Source of the DNA: Oenanthe sinensis
Lineage: Eukaryota > Streptophyta > Magnoliopsida > Apiales > Apiaceae
Assembly: GCA_028671895.1 (NCBI GenBank)
Contig: CM053795.1
Span: 12,359,501-12,423,500, forward strand
Length of the DNA: 64,000 nt
Direction of reading: 5' to 3'
Shown: in pieces, positions 25,972 through 37,755 of the stretch
Layout of the letters: every line of letters begins with the position of its first letter
Position numbering within the stretch: position 1 is the first letter of the stretch
Translations under genes and position numbers: made by a program
The notes under the pieces: model-generated
What the model was told of the DNA's origin: nothing
Databases searched by the model: none
The model's input: the letters and a program-made list of their open reading frames with translations, nothing else

Positions 25972-27115
25972 CAAGGATATATTTGTTGCTTCTTGCTTGT
26001 CCCCTTGCAGTTTCCATTGTATTTTATAAAAACTTGTAAGCAACAAGTAAGAATAAATGTTATTCATTTGAAATATTATATTATTGCTACATTGATATTA
26101 CACCGATTTTCTTTGTTATTCCAGGCTGTGTTTCCTTCTATGGAGAAGTACCCATTTCAGGAATGGGAACCATTTAATTGGACTATATGATAGAGTACAT
26201 AAATACAACATTTTCTGTAATAAGAATTACTTTGTCAGCGAGTGATGTATACTTTCCAAGAACATTTTTCCAAAGCATAAACATCGGGAAGGTATGTTAA
26301 GTAACCCCCAAATAAATATTCAGATATATTTGTGTATAAAATTAAAGTATTCGGAAATATGATGTAGAGTAAAGTGGAACCAGTATTTTTTGATCTAAAA
26401 GTTGTTTCCGGAGAAAGCAATAACTACCTCCTTTATAATTAAACCTCGCTAAAAATATTATTTTTTTATATTATCTAAAAATAACTCACATTAAAAATAT
26501 TATCAAACACTTATCAATTGTCCTATTTTCCGCAATATTTTTTTCTCACTTCACTTGAATAACAATCTCAACCGAAGCCTTAGAGGGATCACAGGATGAA
26601 AGAAAATAGAGAACTGGGAGCTTGTACAAGGAATTTTTCACTTTGAACTCTTGGACGGGCTGCAAGAGAAACGGGATGAAAGGAATTAGGGAAACTGCAC
26701 ACCCGGAACCTGTTCAAAACAAATATTTGTTGCACTCTCGTGCTTGAATGAACAATGTATATGGTCTTGCTCGTTTTTTCATCGCGAAGAGTTTGTTCCC
26801 GGTATTAGGAAATACAGCAACTTTTCATTCCAAATCGAAACTATGATGGCATCTTTTATAAATTAACTAAACATGATAACATTAAAATCCAGATACAAAA
26901 AGAGTTTGAACTTTAAATAAGCCTATCTTCATGTTTCATTCCCTCAGAATTACAAAGTAGCTTACAGACTTGTACAAGCCTTAACATATAATGACTGCAG
27001 TTGAAGAGAAACAAGTGTCACTGTAATAGGAAAAATCTCAGTAATTTAAAAATTCTGTTCCTCTCGTTGACTGTCTAACAGTATTTAAGATGATATGCAT
27101 TAGTACTGCTGAACA
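25972..27115. other. PEX19 3' UTR and gene-free DNA
   Basis: The PEX19 3' UTR probably extends at least to about 26.2 kb. Beyond that I see no gene or recognised transposon, apart from the left part of the duplicated block described at 27-29 kb, which begins near 26.88 kb. Confidence 0.4.
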
Positions 27116-27600
27116 TCAGAGTGTTATCATTCCAAAGGTATGCATGCTAAGTTCGTAACTAGATGAAGACAACCATGGTGAATCTGCTGCTGTTGGTGTC
27201 GCGTGAACGACTATGTCGTCGACCAGGTCAGAGACTAGTCGGAGAGCTCTCCTCCATCTACTAGCATTTCCAAAACTATTCTGTTGCCTTCCATGAAAAA
27301 CTATGTGACCTAACCGAAACAAGAAGAACCTAGAAAAATGTGCGATGTTGGCATAAACTTGAGGAAGATCATGTCTCAGACCAATGCAGACTTTAAGCAC
27401 ATATGGATAAACCAAGCAGGAAAACAATGGGCTAAAAGAAGAATGAGTGGCGGCTAAGACTTTTAGTTTTGCCAGAGCTAGCAAATGTAAAACCATATTT
27501 GAGTGTCTAGATAGCACGAGTGTGGAGACTATTATGATTGAATGCAATTATTTAAGGTGTTCATTATTGGATCTGGACAATGTTATTATGTTAATGACAA
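26880..27600. repeat. Copy A of a tandem segmental duplication (partner at 28.38-29.08 kb)
   Basis: The block around 26.9-27.6 kb aligns with 28.4-29.1 kb at an offset of about 1.48 kb. Shared stretches include GAATTACAAAGTA, TAATGACTGCA and long parts of the open frame on the minus strand. Divergence is roughly 20% by eye. Confidence 0.7.
27116..27493 (-). CDS. Unrecognised open frame A (126 codons, 125 aa)
   Basis: I do not recognise this protein. Both paralogous frames share a Met followed by VLHLL, so that Met is chosen rather than the more upstream one. Shared blocks are PLF/PLV-x-x-LVYP, DLPQ(V/I)YA, FFLFRL, FHGRQ, RWRR(A/V)LRLV and TPT-ADSP. The protein is basic and rich in hydrophobic residues, without a clear signal peptide. 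By hand comparison with copy B, substitutions fall about equally on the three codon positions (roughly 11, 13 and 11 in the first half), which argues against strong protein-level constraint, yet indels between the copies keep the frame. It may be a decaying or very fast-evolving gene, or chance. Confidence 0.3.
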   Translation of the reverse strand, partial: VLHLLALAKLKVLAATHSSFSPLFSCLVYPYVLKVCIGLRHDLPQVYANIAHFSRFFLFRLGHIVFHGRQQNSFGNASRWRRALRLVSDLVDDIVVHATPTAADSPWLSSSSYELSMHTFGMITL

Positions 27601-28379
27601 AGAATACATAATATAATAAAACTTATCTTTAAGAAATGGGAAAAGTGATGGATGATAAAACAAAATGCGTTTTGCTTATTTAATGACTTAACAATGATAA
27701 TGACAACTTCTTATTTAAAAGACTATTAAGTTTGTGTAAAACAAGACCTTTTCCATATCATGCAAGCGCGGAAGTTTTGTGCACCGGACACTAGAGTTTA
27801 AAGATGTTGATGACCAAAACATTAACCTAACTAATCATCCAATGAAACTAATTAGAATTACTGATGTAAGATACAAGGGCTAAGGCCAATCAATTGGCAC
27901 TCCCTTTTTGATATATTTGTTATATTTGTTTTCTCCTGTCATCTGAAATTTCGAACAGTTGCAGACTGGAATACTTCAATAAACATGTTTTTCAACCCAG
28001 GGTGGTATTGGCCTATGCAAGAAAATGCGCGGTTTTGTTTGCAAATCGTTTAACAAACTTCAGAATAATACTCATATTTGAAAAAAGCCCTTTGCAGTCC
28101 TGAACCAGCTGTCCGAATGGCGAATGCCGAAGGCATATGAAACTTACTTTTGTTTCCAGACTACCTCATTTCTAGCCCTCCATATAATATTTCTATAGCT
28201 CTCCATATAATAATATAGGATAATGTACAAAGCATTTTCACTCGTATACAGAACCTTTGCAAAACGAAGGATTGTTTCACTCTCTCTCTTATCTTTTTTG
28301 CTAATTTGTTGCACTTTCTTTGCTAGAATAAAATCACATATATAGATTGTTGCATCACTTTTTTAGAAACAAATAACAG

Positions 28380-29090
28380 AGCACTAAATTCAGATCCAAA
28401 AATTTTACAATATTAGAATAAGCCTACCTTTATATTTCATCCTTCCCGAATTACAAAGTACTTTAAAGACATCTAATGACTGCAATTTAGAGGAGAAAGT
28501 GTCGCTGTAGCAGGAAGAACCATTGTAAACCTAAATTCCTGTTACTCCTGTACTAAAAACAATTGAAATGGATATTTTCATGCCTACTGCTAAATATCAA
28601 GTAGTCATCATTGCAAAGGCATGCATTCCAAGTTCATTATTGAATGGCAATGACCCTGGTGAATCTGCAAATGTTGGTGTCACACGATTGACCATGTCAC
28701 CAACTAATCGGAGAACTCTCCTCCATCTACTAGAATTTCCAAGACCATCCTCTTGCCTTCCATGAAAAAGTATACGAACTAACCGAAACAAGAAGAATGT
28801 AGAAACATGTTTGATTTTTGCATAAATTTGAGGAAGATCAAATCTCATACCAATGTAAACTTTAAGCACAAATGGATATACCAAGAAGCTGACCAATGGA
28901 TTAGACGAAGAAGATGTGGCGGCTAAGAATTTTAGTTTTACCAGAGGTAGCAAATGTAACACCATATCTGTATCCAGGTAGCACAAGTCACAAGTGCAGA
29001 GAATATTATGATTATAACTTGTAAGCAATCATGTAAGGTGCTCATTATCAGATTTTGACTACGCATGGTAAGGACAACGAATATTGAATA
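28380..29090. repeat. Copy B of the tandem segmental duplication
   Basis: Partner of 26.88-27.60 kb; see that entry. The spacer between the copies (27.6-28.38 kb) is not duplicated. Confidence 0.7.
28597..28965 (-). CDS. Unrecognised open frame B, paralogue of A (about 122 aa)
   Basis: Starts at the Met before VLHLLPLVKLK, aligned with copy A. It lacks two residues relative to A after the RLVGDMV segment (an in-frame 6-nt difference) and has a slightly different C-terminus (GMHAFAMMTT). Function unknown. Low evidence for purifying selection, as described for copy A. Confidence 0.3.
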   Translation of the reverse strand: MVLHLLPLVKLKFLAATSSSSNPLVSFLVYPFVLKVYIGMRFDLPQIYAKIKHVSTFFLFRLVRILFHGRQEDGLGNSSRWRRVLRLVGDMVNRVTPTFADSPGSLPFNNELGMHAFAMMTT

Positions 29091-29646
29091 TAAAAATACT
29101 CATGATCTGTAAATATTCTGTTGTTACGTGTGTTAACTGCTACACCGACCGTTACAAGAAGAAGCAATGCCTCTTATAGAGGAATACAAAGTGAACTAAT
29201 GCGTATGTCATGTATGATGTACCTAATAATGTTGACAAACCTGTTCTTCATTGAATCATTGCCCGCTACTGCAACTCAAACTATTACAAAAATATTACAG
29301 ATAATTGCTTGATAGATTTTCTTCATGCTACGTACGTAATATATAAGTGTAAATTTCTTGCAAGAACATCATAACTGTTATTACAAGAACACAATTACAC
29401 ATCCAAAATATTATTATGATAAAGGAGAATTCAGACCATCAATAATCCAAAATTGAACAAAAGTAAAGATTTTGTTAAATAATCTGAAGCATCATATATA
29501 ACATAATTATATAAAAAGAAATTCCAAAATTCTTGAATCTCTAATCTCCTTAACCAAAAACCTTCAAGAACCAAGCTAACTAATCTCCTACTAATTACTC
29601 AGAATTAGTAGTAACTAATTGGTTCTAAAGACGCCATCAGTTCACT

Positions 29647-29802
29647 TCATATCTGACCCTTTTCAAAATAATAAGCATTAGGAACCCCAATACTACCAAA
29701 ACCACTTGAAATCTGATAATCATTACCACCGTGATTAACATAATCAAGATTATCAAGAACATATTCACCATTCTCAAAGCTATAATTATTGACCCACCGG
29801 AA
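29647..29802 (-). pseudogene. Orphan 3' terminal exon of an unrecognised protein gene
   Basis: An open frame without a start codon reads WVNNYSFENGEYVLDNL, then DYVNHGGNDYQISSGFG, then SIGVPNAYYFEKGQI and a TGA (29649-29647). Its composition (Asn, Gly, Tyr, acidic) and codon use look like a genuine C-terminal tail, of the kind found in plant transcription factors, but I cannot name the family. A possible splice acceptor (AATTATAG) lies inside at about 29784. Upstream the frame is closed by TAA and the DNA turns AT-rich, then into LINE remnants. No matching 5' exons were found within the window, so this is most likely a truncated gene. Confidence 0.4.
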
Positions 29803-29919
29803 TTATATTAATAAATTTATTCATAAAAACTTTAAAAAAATAACAATTCATGATCAAACAAAAAATGAGTCAAATTTAATTATTTTAAAATGGGGGAAGG
29901 ATTACAAGTTTCGTCCCTC

Positions 29920-30465
29920 TTACTGTCCTCAGTAAAAGTAAAGAATATATGTGATACACTTATTGCATTTTTATATACTTTCTATTCTGATTTTTTTTCA
30001 TAACAATTTTTGAGATAAGAGTAGAAAAAACATCAACACATACAAGAATAAATATGGTGAAACGAGATCACCTTAACATAGACCTCTTATTGGAGTGATA
30101 ATACCCGAAATTTATCCATTGATTTTAAAAGAAAACAAGGTACTAGTCTACTAAATAGGTAATCCATGATATATTTCACCCAATTATTTTCAAATCCTAT
30201 TTTATACCTAAAAAAATTCATTTCATTCCACTCTACTACATGCTTTGCTCTTATCCAACTTCCACTGTACTTCCTTTTTTTCCTTCTTTGTTCTTTTCAT
30301 TGCGTAAAATCTTTCAAAAGCCATCAATGCATTATCCATTATGAGACTCCGTGATACGAAAGCACTTTGATTTTTTTGAAATAATACTATCCAATTTTTT
30401 TTAAATTTATTCGTCAAAGTTTTTGAAATTATTTTGTACAGGATGCTGTAACAATTAATTGACAT
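29920..30465 (-). pseudogene. Decayed LINE (non-LTR retrotransposon) reverse transcriptase fragment
   Basis: The segment ILYKIISKTLTNKFKK, then NQSAFVSRSLIMDN and KLDKSKACSRVE (30465..30223) matches the fingers/palm region of plant L1-type reverse transcriptase. Similarity continues downstream through stops and frame changes: GFENNWVKYIM, then FSFKING and PIRGL-GDLVSPYLF near 30.06-30.15 kb. Neither the endonuclease domain nor the catalytic Y/F-A-D-D block is recognisable. It is a short, inactive relic. Confidence 0.8.
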
Positions 30466-31181
30466 GAAATCAACTAATTGCGTTGACTAATCACATTTAG
30501 TAGCAAAACGACACAAATTTTATTTGTCGTAGTTAATTCTACCGATTTATGCCACCATTTATTCATAAAACTAACAATATCGAATCCATAATATCCTAAT
30601 ATTTTTTTTAAAAAAAATAAAGCAATCATAACGCTTTATTGGAATATATATCATTTTCCACAATTTTTACCATATTCTCTTGTTTATCCATTTCAAACTT
30701 GTACTAGTGTTTAATTAAAAATTATAATTTTAAAATTTATATGTCAAACCGATATATTGATAAGATATGAATTTTTGATACTTGATTTTAAATTTGGGGT
30801 ATAAGGAATTAAATTAAAAATTATTATTTATATTTATATTTATAAATTTACATGTCAATTATTAAAATAAAAAATTGATAATGATGTTGTTTAATTTTTA
30901 ATAAATAATAGTGATTTATTTTTGTATTAACTATTTGTAATTTTTTATATTTTAATATATTATGAATAAAATTTAAATCCTAAAAAATATGAATATTAAA
31001 ATTAAAAATATTATTAATATATTTAAATAATCAAATTTTTATGATCAAATATATATTAATGAAATAAATAATCTCTCTCTCCATTTCGCCCCCATTATAT
31101 TTTTAATATTTCATTCTTCACCTCCATTTCTGCAGAATCAATTTCACAATTTTCAAGAAAAAAGAATAAGCACCGGAAAAA
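30466..31181. other. AT-rich upstream region of the VAP27 gene
   Basis: Mostly A/T with no coding potential. The last 100 bases (31080-31181), with CTCTCTCTCC and a pyrimidine-rich leader, are probably the VAP27 5' UTR and core promoter region. Confidence 0.4.
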
Positions 31182-34100
31182 ATGAGCACCGGCGAGCTTC
31201 TCACCATCGAACCTGCAGAGCTCAAATTCCAATGTAATTCCGGCGATCCCATCTCCGATCTGCTCCCCTGATCTCTTCTTTTTAAAGTTTTGATTTTGAA
31301 TTTAAATTATTATTATTATTTTTAATTCTTGATTGCAGTTGAGCTCAAAAAACAGATCTCTTCGACCCTTCAATTGTCGAATAAATCTGACAATCATGTC
31401 GCTTTCAAGGTTTGATCTTTATATTCAATTGTCCCTTTTTTGATCTTTATATGATATGTATGTATCTATGTATGTATATTTGTATGTAGCATTGTGAATT
31501 ATGAGTTTTTGTTGTTCAGGTTAAGACCACGAATCCGAAGAAGTATTGTGTTCGTCCCAATACAGGAGTTGTTTCACCACGATCAACGTGTGATATAATG
31601 GGTGTGTTTTGAATTTGTATACTGTGGTTTTGATTATGTGTTTGTTGAATAAAGTTTCGATTTTTATATAGTGAAATGGTTAGTGTGGTTAAACATTTAG
31701 GTTTATTTCGAATTGGAATTGGTTTTGTTGGTTAATTTTATCGAGATAAGTAAGGACAAAAAGTTTTGATGTATAACAGACAATGTGTATGGAGAGATTG
31801 TAAATTGTTATTGTAGCTAGGATCAGACAGCGATAGCTTCGTCTATGTAAAAAAGACAAACAGTCAAACATTGATGTTCTGTTTGGTTAAAAGGAATGTA
31901 ATTGGGTGTAATGGAATGAAATTTGTACTTTCTTTGTGTAACTATATTTATAATTTTCAACCTTTAAAAAAAATTGTATAAAGACATGAATATAATTTCT
32001 TCATCCATTTTTCGTACATATGAATTCAAAGTGGAGCTCAATTCCATCGAATTGGGAATGAATGCTAATTTCTACTTTCTACTAATTTTTATTGGCAAAC
32101 CTCATTGGACTCTCTCATTTTTTCACTCTTCACTCTTACATCTTCCCTTCCACCTTGAATTTAGTTCACGATTTTCTATTTTATTCCTACCTCTTTCCGT
32201 TCCTCCGATTAAAGCAGAGGGTAAGTAGATAATAATGGAGGAATCGTTATCGTAAAGTTTAGGCAAGCCCTAGTTGATAGTAAAGGAGGGACATTAACGG
32301 ACAGTCATGCTCGTAGTTTGTACTACTGACATTATAAGTCAACTTTGTGCTCTTTTTTACTATGACAACTGTATTGAACTTCTAGCTAATTCTAAATTTT
32401 TTGGCATATAAAATCTCTCTTGGGTGCATTATTAATTCTGTGTATTATGTTAAAATGCTGTCTACTTCTATTCTTTTTGTCAACTAAATGGTGGAATGTA
32501 CGACTTTGCTACAGTTACAATGCAAGCACAAAAGGAGGCTCCTCCTGACATGCAATGCAAGGACAAATTTCTCCTTCAGAGTGTGATTGCACCTGCTGGA
32601 GCAACAGCCAAGGACATTACCCCTGAAATGGTATGTTACTAGGTTTCTGTGTCATTGAGCAATGCTAATTGGTTTGCTCCACCTGTCATAGTTGGTAACT
32701 GTGGTTGTATGATTATAGTTCTCTAAGGAGGCTGGACATGTTGTGGAGGAATGCAAATTGAGAGTGGTGTATGTTGCTCCACCCCAACCACCCTCCCCCG
32801 TGGCTGAGGGATCGGAAGAAGGTTCTTCGCCAAGGGCCTTACACATGGATAATGGGAATTCATACAGTTCCGAGGTTAATCTTAAGATTTCTTAAATTTT
32901 AAGAAGAGGAAATTATTCTCAGCTAATTTTAAGTGATATTGATGGAATTCTTCTAACTGTTGCTTATAGGTGTCTCGATCTTTTGTTGATTCTCATGACA
33001 AATCTTCAGAGGTAAACAAGATATACTTGGAAAGATGTCGATGTCAATATCTAGTTCTCTATCACGAAATAGGCAGGCTAATAAATGTCCTGCCTGTATA
33101 TTTTGAGTCTTTTTTATTATCTTGCATGACTTTAAATAGAATCTCTCCCTAACTAAATCTGGGGAGAGTCCTATATTGGTGAAGCAAGATTGATCTATCT
33201 GATCACTGGCAACAGCTGCCTATGTCATCACTTACCAGAGTTGATCTATATAAATAGGTTCATTTTCTTAGTTATTGATATTTGAAATAGCAGTATGCTG
33301 ATTAAAAAGATTTTAAGTAATTATTATATGCGGTATGTAATTTTTGAAGTGCACCGTGTTTCAAAGAGGCCTCTGTTGAATTAGCTCGTGGCCAACAATA
33401 TGTGTCGGGCAGCAGGAAACCTTTACTGCACCTGCCCCTTATCTCTATTGGGGTGTAAGCACTTTACTTGCTAGGAGATGGGATTTATTCGTACTTCCGC
33501 TTGGGTGGAGGCTGCCACTCTGCCTAAGGTGGATAAATGAACCGGCAAAATCAACCCCTTATGCTTTACAGTATTATATATCCTAAATTGATTTGTTATT
33601 TTGTAAAAGAGAAGGCATTGCCTAATTATATATGGTCTTGCTTAGATTTTGAAGTTGCTAATTTTAGTTTGTCGCACGACCTAGATGTTGTGCAGAGTGT
33701 AATAACTTGCGTGGTAATATATGTAAGCGAGTTGAGGTAATGCCCACTATTGACAAGAACATTGATTGCAGTTTGGTCTAGCATAAACTGAATCTTTGGA
33801 GTCTAGAGATTATCCTCGGTGGCCTGGTCTTAAAGTTGGGGGAAATTCTTAATTTAGGGCAATTAGATATTATGGCCTTTCGCCACTTTCTGTAATAAGA
33901 TGTCGCGAGTGTGGAGAAACGTTTGGAATTTTAAGCTGATCAGAACAAAAAGAGTTACCCAAGTTATTTGTTTTTTTGTTGTTCTTAGAACTGCTGGATC
34001 ACTGTATACCCTGTCTCGCTTTGTTATTCTGATTTTTATTTAGATGGGAAACTACCACTCTTTGATACTAGTAGCTACCAAGTCGCATTTGGTTTAGAAT

Positions 34101-35951
34101 ATTTAATTGACAGAGACCTTTGGACCTTTTAATGCTTTCCTTGTCTGAGGATATGATGAAAAGTAGCTGTATGGTATCTGCCATAAGTTATGTGCTATGC
34201 CTTTTTTGATTTATTTAGCCAGAGACTTGGGAATATGCTTTACTGTGCTGCTGTTGGGGCTTTTCTTGTGTCCATTTTCTTGTGTTTGTCTGCAATTGAG
34301 TTCGCATTTGTTTGTCTTGTTTATTTAAAAAAATTTAAGTTTGTTTTATTGCACGGGCTTGTTATAATGTCTGTCTTATATTTTCTAGGTAAGGGCCCTC
34401 ATCTCGAAATTGACTGAAGAAAAATCTGCTGCTCTCCAGCAGGGGAATAAACTTCGTCAGGAATTGGTGAGAATAACAATTCTACTCAGCGTTTTAAACT
34501 TTAATGCATCTGTTTCTTATGCTATCTTCCTGTTATACCTTTTGTTCTTCACTTTGCATTTGTTCGCTTTATAGATTTTACTGGTTCTCCTCATTATTAA
34601 AATAATTCTTTCTATATATTAAGAGAAAACTTATAATTCATAAAATCAAACGGCAACTTTTTTATTTTTTGAAAGCTCGGTTAATCCTAACAAAAATAGC
34701 CTTCTATCAATGAAGACAAAATGAGATGAAGTAGAAAAATTGAGTTAACTTAGACATCAGAATAAGTTTATAGAAACTTTTGGAACAACTATATAAGATG
34801 TCTAAAATGAAGCGAAACATTAGAAAACTTTAAATCTTTATTAAAATCAATGAACTTTTCACAAAATATTTGAAGCAGCATTAAATTACAGGCATCCAGC
34901 CACTTTAAATAGGTATTACAATTCAGGCATAACATATTTCACTCTTTTGCACACTGTTAAGATATAATATAAGATCTAAGTCCTAATTCCTTGAGGTTTA
35001 CCTACAATTCAGGCATAACATATTTCACCCTTATACCTACTGTTAAGGTATAAATGTATAATATAAGATTTTATTAAGTCCTAATTCCTTGAGGTGTTGG
35101 GAGAACTAACATCGTACCAGAGCCCAGGTGGAAAATTATTGCCACAAAGATGGGCGTCAAGTGAGGGGGATTGTTAGATATAATGTGATCCACTCTCGAT
35201 CTAGAAATGAACTTTCCAGTGAGGGGAAGTGTTAATATATACCTAATATAAGATCTATTAAGTCCTTCTAATACCTTGAGATTTTAGGAGAACTGGTAAT
35301 TTAACATGTGGGCTTCTCCATTGATAATAATCAACACATAACCAGACCTCATAATAATATATTAGCTGAATAGCTTGAGTCCTACCATGTTATGTATGGG
35401 CTCTAGTCAATTTAAGCTTGGAGTTTTAAGAAATGCTTGTTTAACCCACACCTTACCTATGATTTATCCAATTCTTTAGGCATTTTTGTTACAGTTAAAA
35501 GCTATGGTATCTTGATCATTATTATATAATAATAACTGATATAAAGGACAATTAAAAAGTAAAAACCGTACTATATATAATTGATGATTGGTGATGGAGT
35601 CAAGCCTGTTGAACTCCACTGCAGCACAATACTAAGCCACCGAACCTACAATAAAATGATTTACCTATTCTCTCTTCGCATATAAAATTTATGCACTTCA
35701 CTATAATGAATCACCTTCATATTTGTTGTCTAGAATAGGACAACTGCTTCCTTGATGCAATGGTGTACTCTTTGAACTTTCTCTTAAATGTTTTTTTTAC
35801 ATACAAAAGGCTTATCTGTATGAATTGCAATTTACAGGAATTCTTGAGGCGTTCTAGTGGAGGCAAAAGTCAAGGTGGTGTTTCAATGATGTTTGTGGCT
35901 GTTGTTGGATTGATTGGTATAGTTTTGGGGTACCTCATGAAGAGGGCGTAA
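31182..35951 (+). CDS. VAP27: VAP27-like vesicle-associated membrane protein (MSP domain, C-tail anchor)
   Basis: Eight exons, 31182..31233, 31339..31409, 31520..31601, 32515..32630, 32719..32874, 32970..33011, 34389..34466 and 35838..35951, give 237 codons including stop in one frame. Residues 5-125 are the major sperm protein domain, with LTIEPAELKFQFELKKQ, VAFKVKTTNPKKYCVRPNTG and APAGATAKDITPEMF; this fold binds FFAT-type peptides. A Ser/Pro-rich linker is followed by a predicted coiled coil (VRALISKLTEEKSAALQQGN, LRQEL) and a C-terminal membrane segment (MMFVAVVGLIGIVLGYL) ending KRA, the tail anchor for the ER. Plant VAP27s tether the ER to the plasma membrane and actin. Intron 3 (31602-32514) contains GGAATG-rich MITE-like DNA and intron 7 a TRIM-like element; neither touches an exon. 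Confidence 0.95.
34955..35306 (+). mobile_element. TRIM-like miniature LTR element in VAP27 intron 7
   Basis: Two short terminal repeats, 35041-35111 (TGTTAAGGTATAAATG ... GGGAGAACTAACA) and 35230-35306 (TGTTAATATATACC ... ACTGGTAATTTAACA), share AAGTCCT, CCTTGAG and GAGAACT blocks. Directly after the left one is TCGTACCAGAGCC, a mutated tRNA-Met primer site (TGGTATCAGAGC), and GTGAGGGGAAG, a polypurine tract, precedes the right one. A further partial repeat starts at 34955, and ACAATTCAGGCATAACATAT is duplicated at about 34918 and 35004. No target duplication was found, so the element is old or rearranged. Confidence 0.6.
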
Positions 35952-37755
35952 CCATTTCTATGGCACTCTTTTATTGCACTCAACATTTTGACAATATTCT
36001 TGTTGTTTTGGCGATCTTAAGAGGTTGATATAGAACAGAAAACCAGTTTGTGAGAGGTTTGTCACCCCTAAAATAGGTCTAGGAAAACTCTTTAGGTGAA
36101 GTCCTGGTTTCTATAGTTGTTGACACTTGCAAAATGCTAGCATTTCTTCCTTTGTAGCATGCATTCTTTTGTTGCAACTTCTTGAAATACTCTCTTTTTA
36201 AATACTAGGTTACTTTCTCTTTATTCTGGCATCGTGATAAAGTAGGGAGCCACATGTTCAATGTTTATGATCGCCATCTTTTTTTCTTCTTCCGTATAGA
36301 TCTTGAATCTTTATACATAAACTTAGCCACCTGTTCAATGTTTATGATCATCTTTTTTTCTTCCGTATAGATCTTGAATCTTTATACATATGTTTAGAGT
36401 TTAAACGAGTTTCCAAACTCCTTAAAAACAAAGAAATGTCGTTTCTTAAATGGCGATGGTGCTTTCAGATACATATGTAATTGAATGAGTGTTTTATATG
36501 GAAGTTTCTCTTCCTTTTTTTAAGCATGTCAGCTACAAAGGTTTCTCCATAATTACCTAGATTTATATTAGTTTTTAATTTTTATATATCAATCAAAGAA
36601 GCATTGAAAGCTAAAAGAATTTATATAACAGAACTGGTGTAATGTTTTTTGGGTATTGCTTGGGTGGTGGAAAATCTGATTGAACCAAAGATATTTGTTT
36701 AAGAATCTCAAACACACTGTTGAAACATATAAACACAAGATCAAATGTAATCCCAATTTAAGAACCAATGCAATGCTTTGCTTCCTGGAATAAAATAACG
36801 TGACTACTATGTTATGTTGCATTTGGTCGGAAATGTTATGTTGCATTTGGGCGGAAATAAAGAAAACGAATGGAACTAGAAAGAAAGAAAGAGAAATACT
36901 GGAGGTCCCAGATTTGTTCCCCACCAATACAACTAAATCACGTATAATTTGAGAATAATTTTGGGATTCAATTTGGGATTCCTAGTATTACTCAAAAAGA
37001 AATAATAGATATAAGAGGAGAGATTTGAAGAAAAATGAATAGATGTAAATACATTATGATGAGATTTGAGCTAAAAATGGATATACTTGGGGTTGGTAAT
37101 GGAGCATTCATTTTTAAATTGACATATTTGAACTCTAGATTATGTTCTTAAGAATTGAATGAAGGAATGGAAATTTTAGATATATACCCATAATGAACTT
37201 TAAATTTCATTCCATTCTCTTTAATAGCATTCCTTCCAATCAAATACAGCATTAGTTTATATGTTCCAATCCACTCCAATATAAATACTCCTTGGTTCTT
37301 AACAGAAGCCCAATGCAATATCAGTAGATCAGTAAAGAGAGAGCAGGACAAAACACTAAAATTTGTAAAGATATCTGTATTGTGATAGTACTATATTTTT
37401 ATATAATATTTTCTTTTCAAAAGATATGGATAAAGGAAAAAGTTTTATGGGATACCAATTATATTGGAGTACATTATACCTTCTCCAAGCATATCATATT
37501 TTTGCAATGTTCTGCAACATGTGTAGTATTCCAATATAATTGGTATTCTATATAACTCAAACCTTTTTAATTATGATACAGATATTCATACTCGACACAC
37601 ATTAAGAAAGGCAAAGATCATATTACATAGCAAAGCACCAAAAAATTTAACATAGCATACCCGATTCAACGTACTTCAGATAACAAATACTCCGTAATTC
37701 ATAATACATGAGATAAGTTTGTTAAGATATTAAGCATTCCAATGGATAAAATTCC
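35952..37755. other. VAP27 3' UTR and gene-free DNA
   Basis: Contains a 77-bp tandem repeat (36249-36325 and 36326 to about 36395, sharing TGTTCAATGTTTATGATC and ATCTTGAATCTTTATACATA) and a short inverted repeat (37450-37548). A region rich in GGAATG/CATTCC (37140-37260) resembles MITE ends, but I could not define an element. No gene seen. Confidence 0.5.
37450..37548. repeat. Inverted repeat, 17-bp near-perfect core
   Basis: ATACCAATTATATTGGA at 37452-37468 is the exact complement of TCCAATATAATTGGTAT at 37530-37546, separated by about 60 bases. The flanks partly pair as well (GAGTAC against GTAGTA). Transcribed DNA would fold into a hairpin. Confidence 0.75.

Noticed and set aside
31871..32222. 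GGAATG-rich MITE in VAP27 intron 3
   Set aside because: End sequences (GTTTGGTTAAAAGGAATG and TTCCTCCGATTAAAGC) suggest a MITE, but no convincing inverted repeat or target duplication could be shown.
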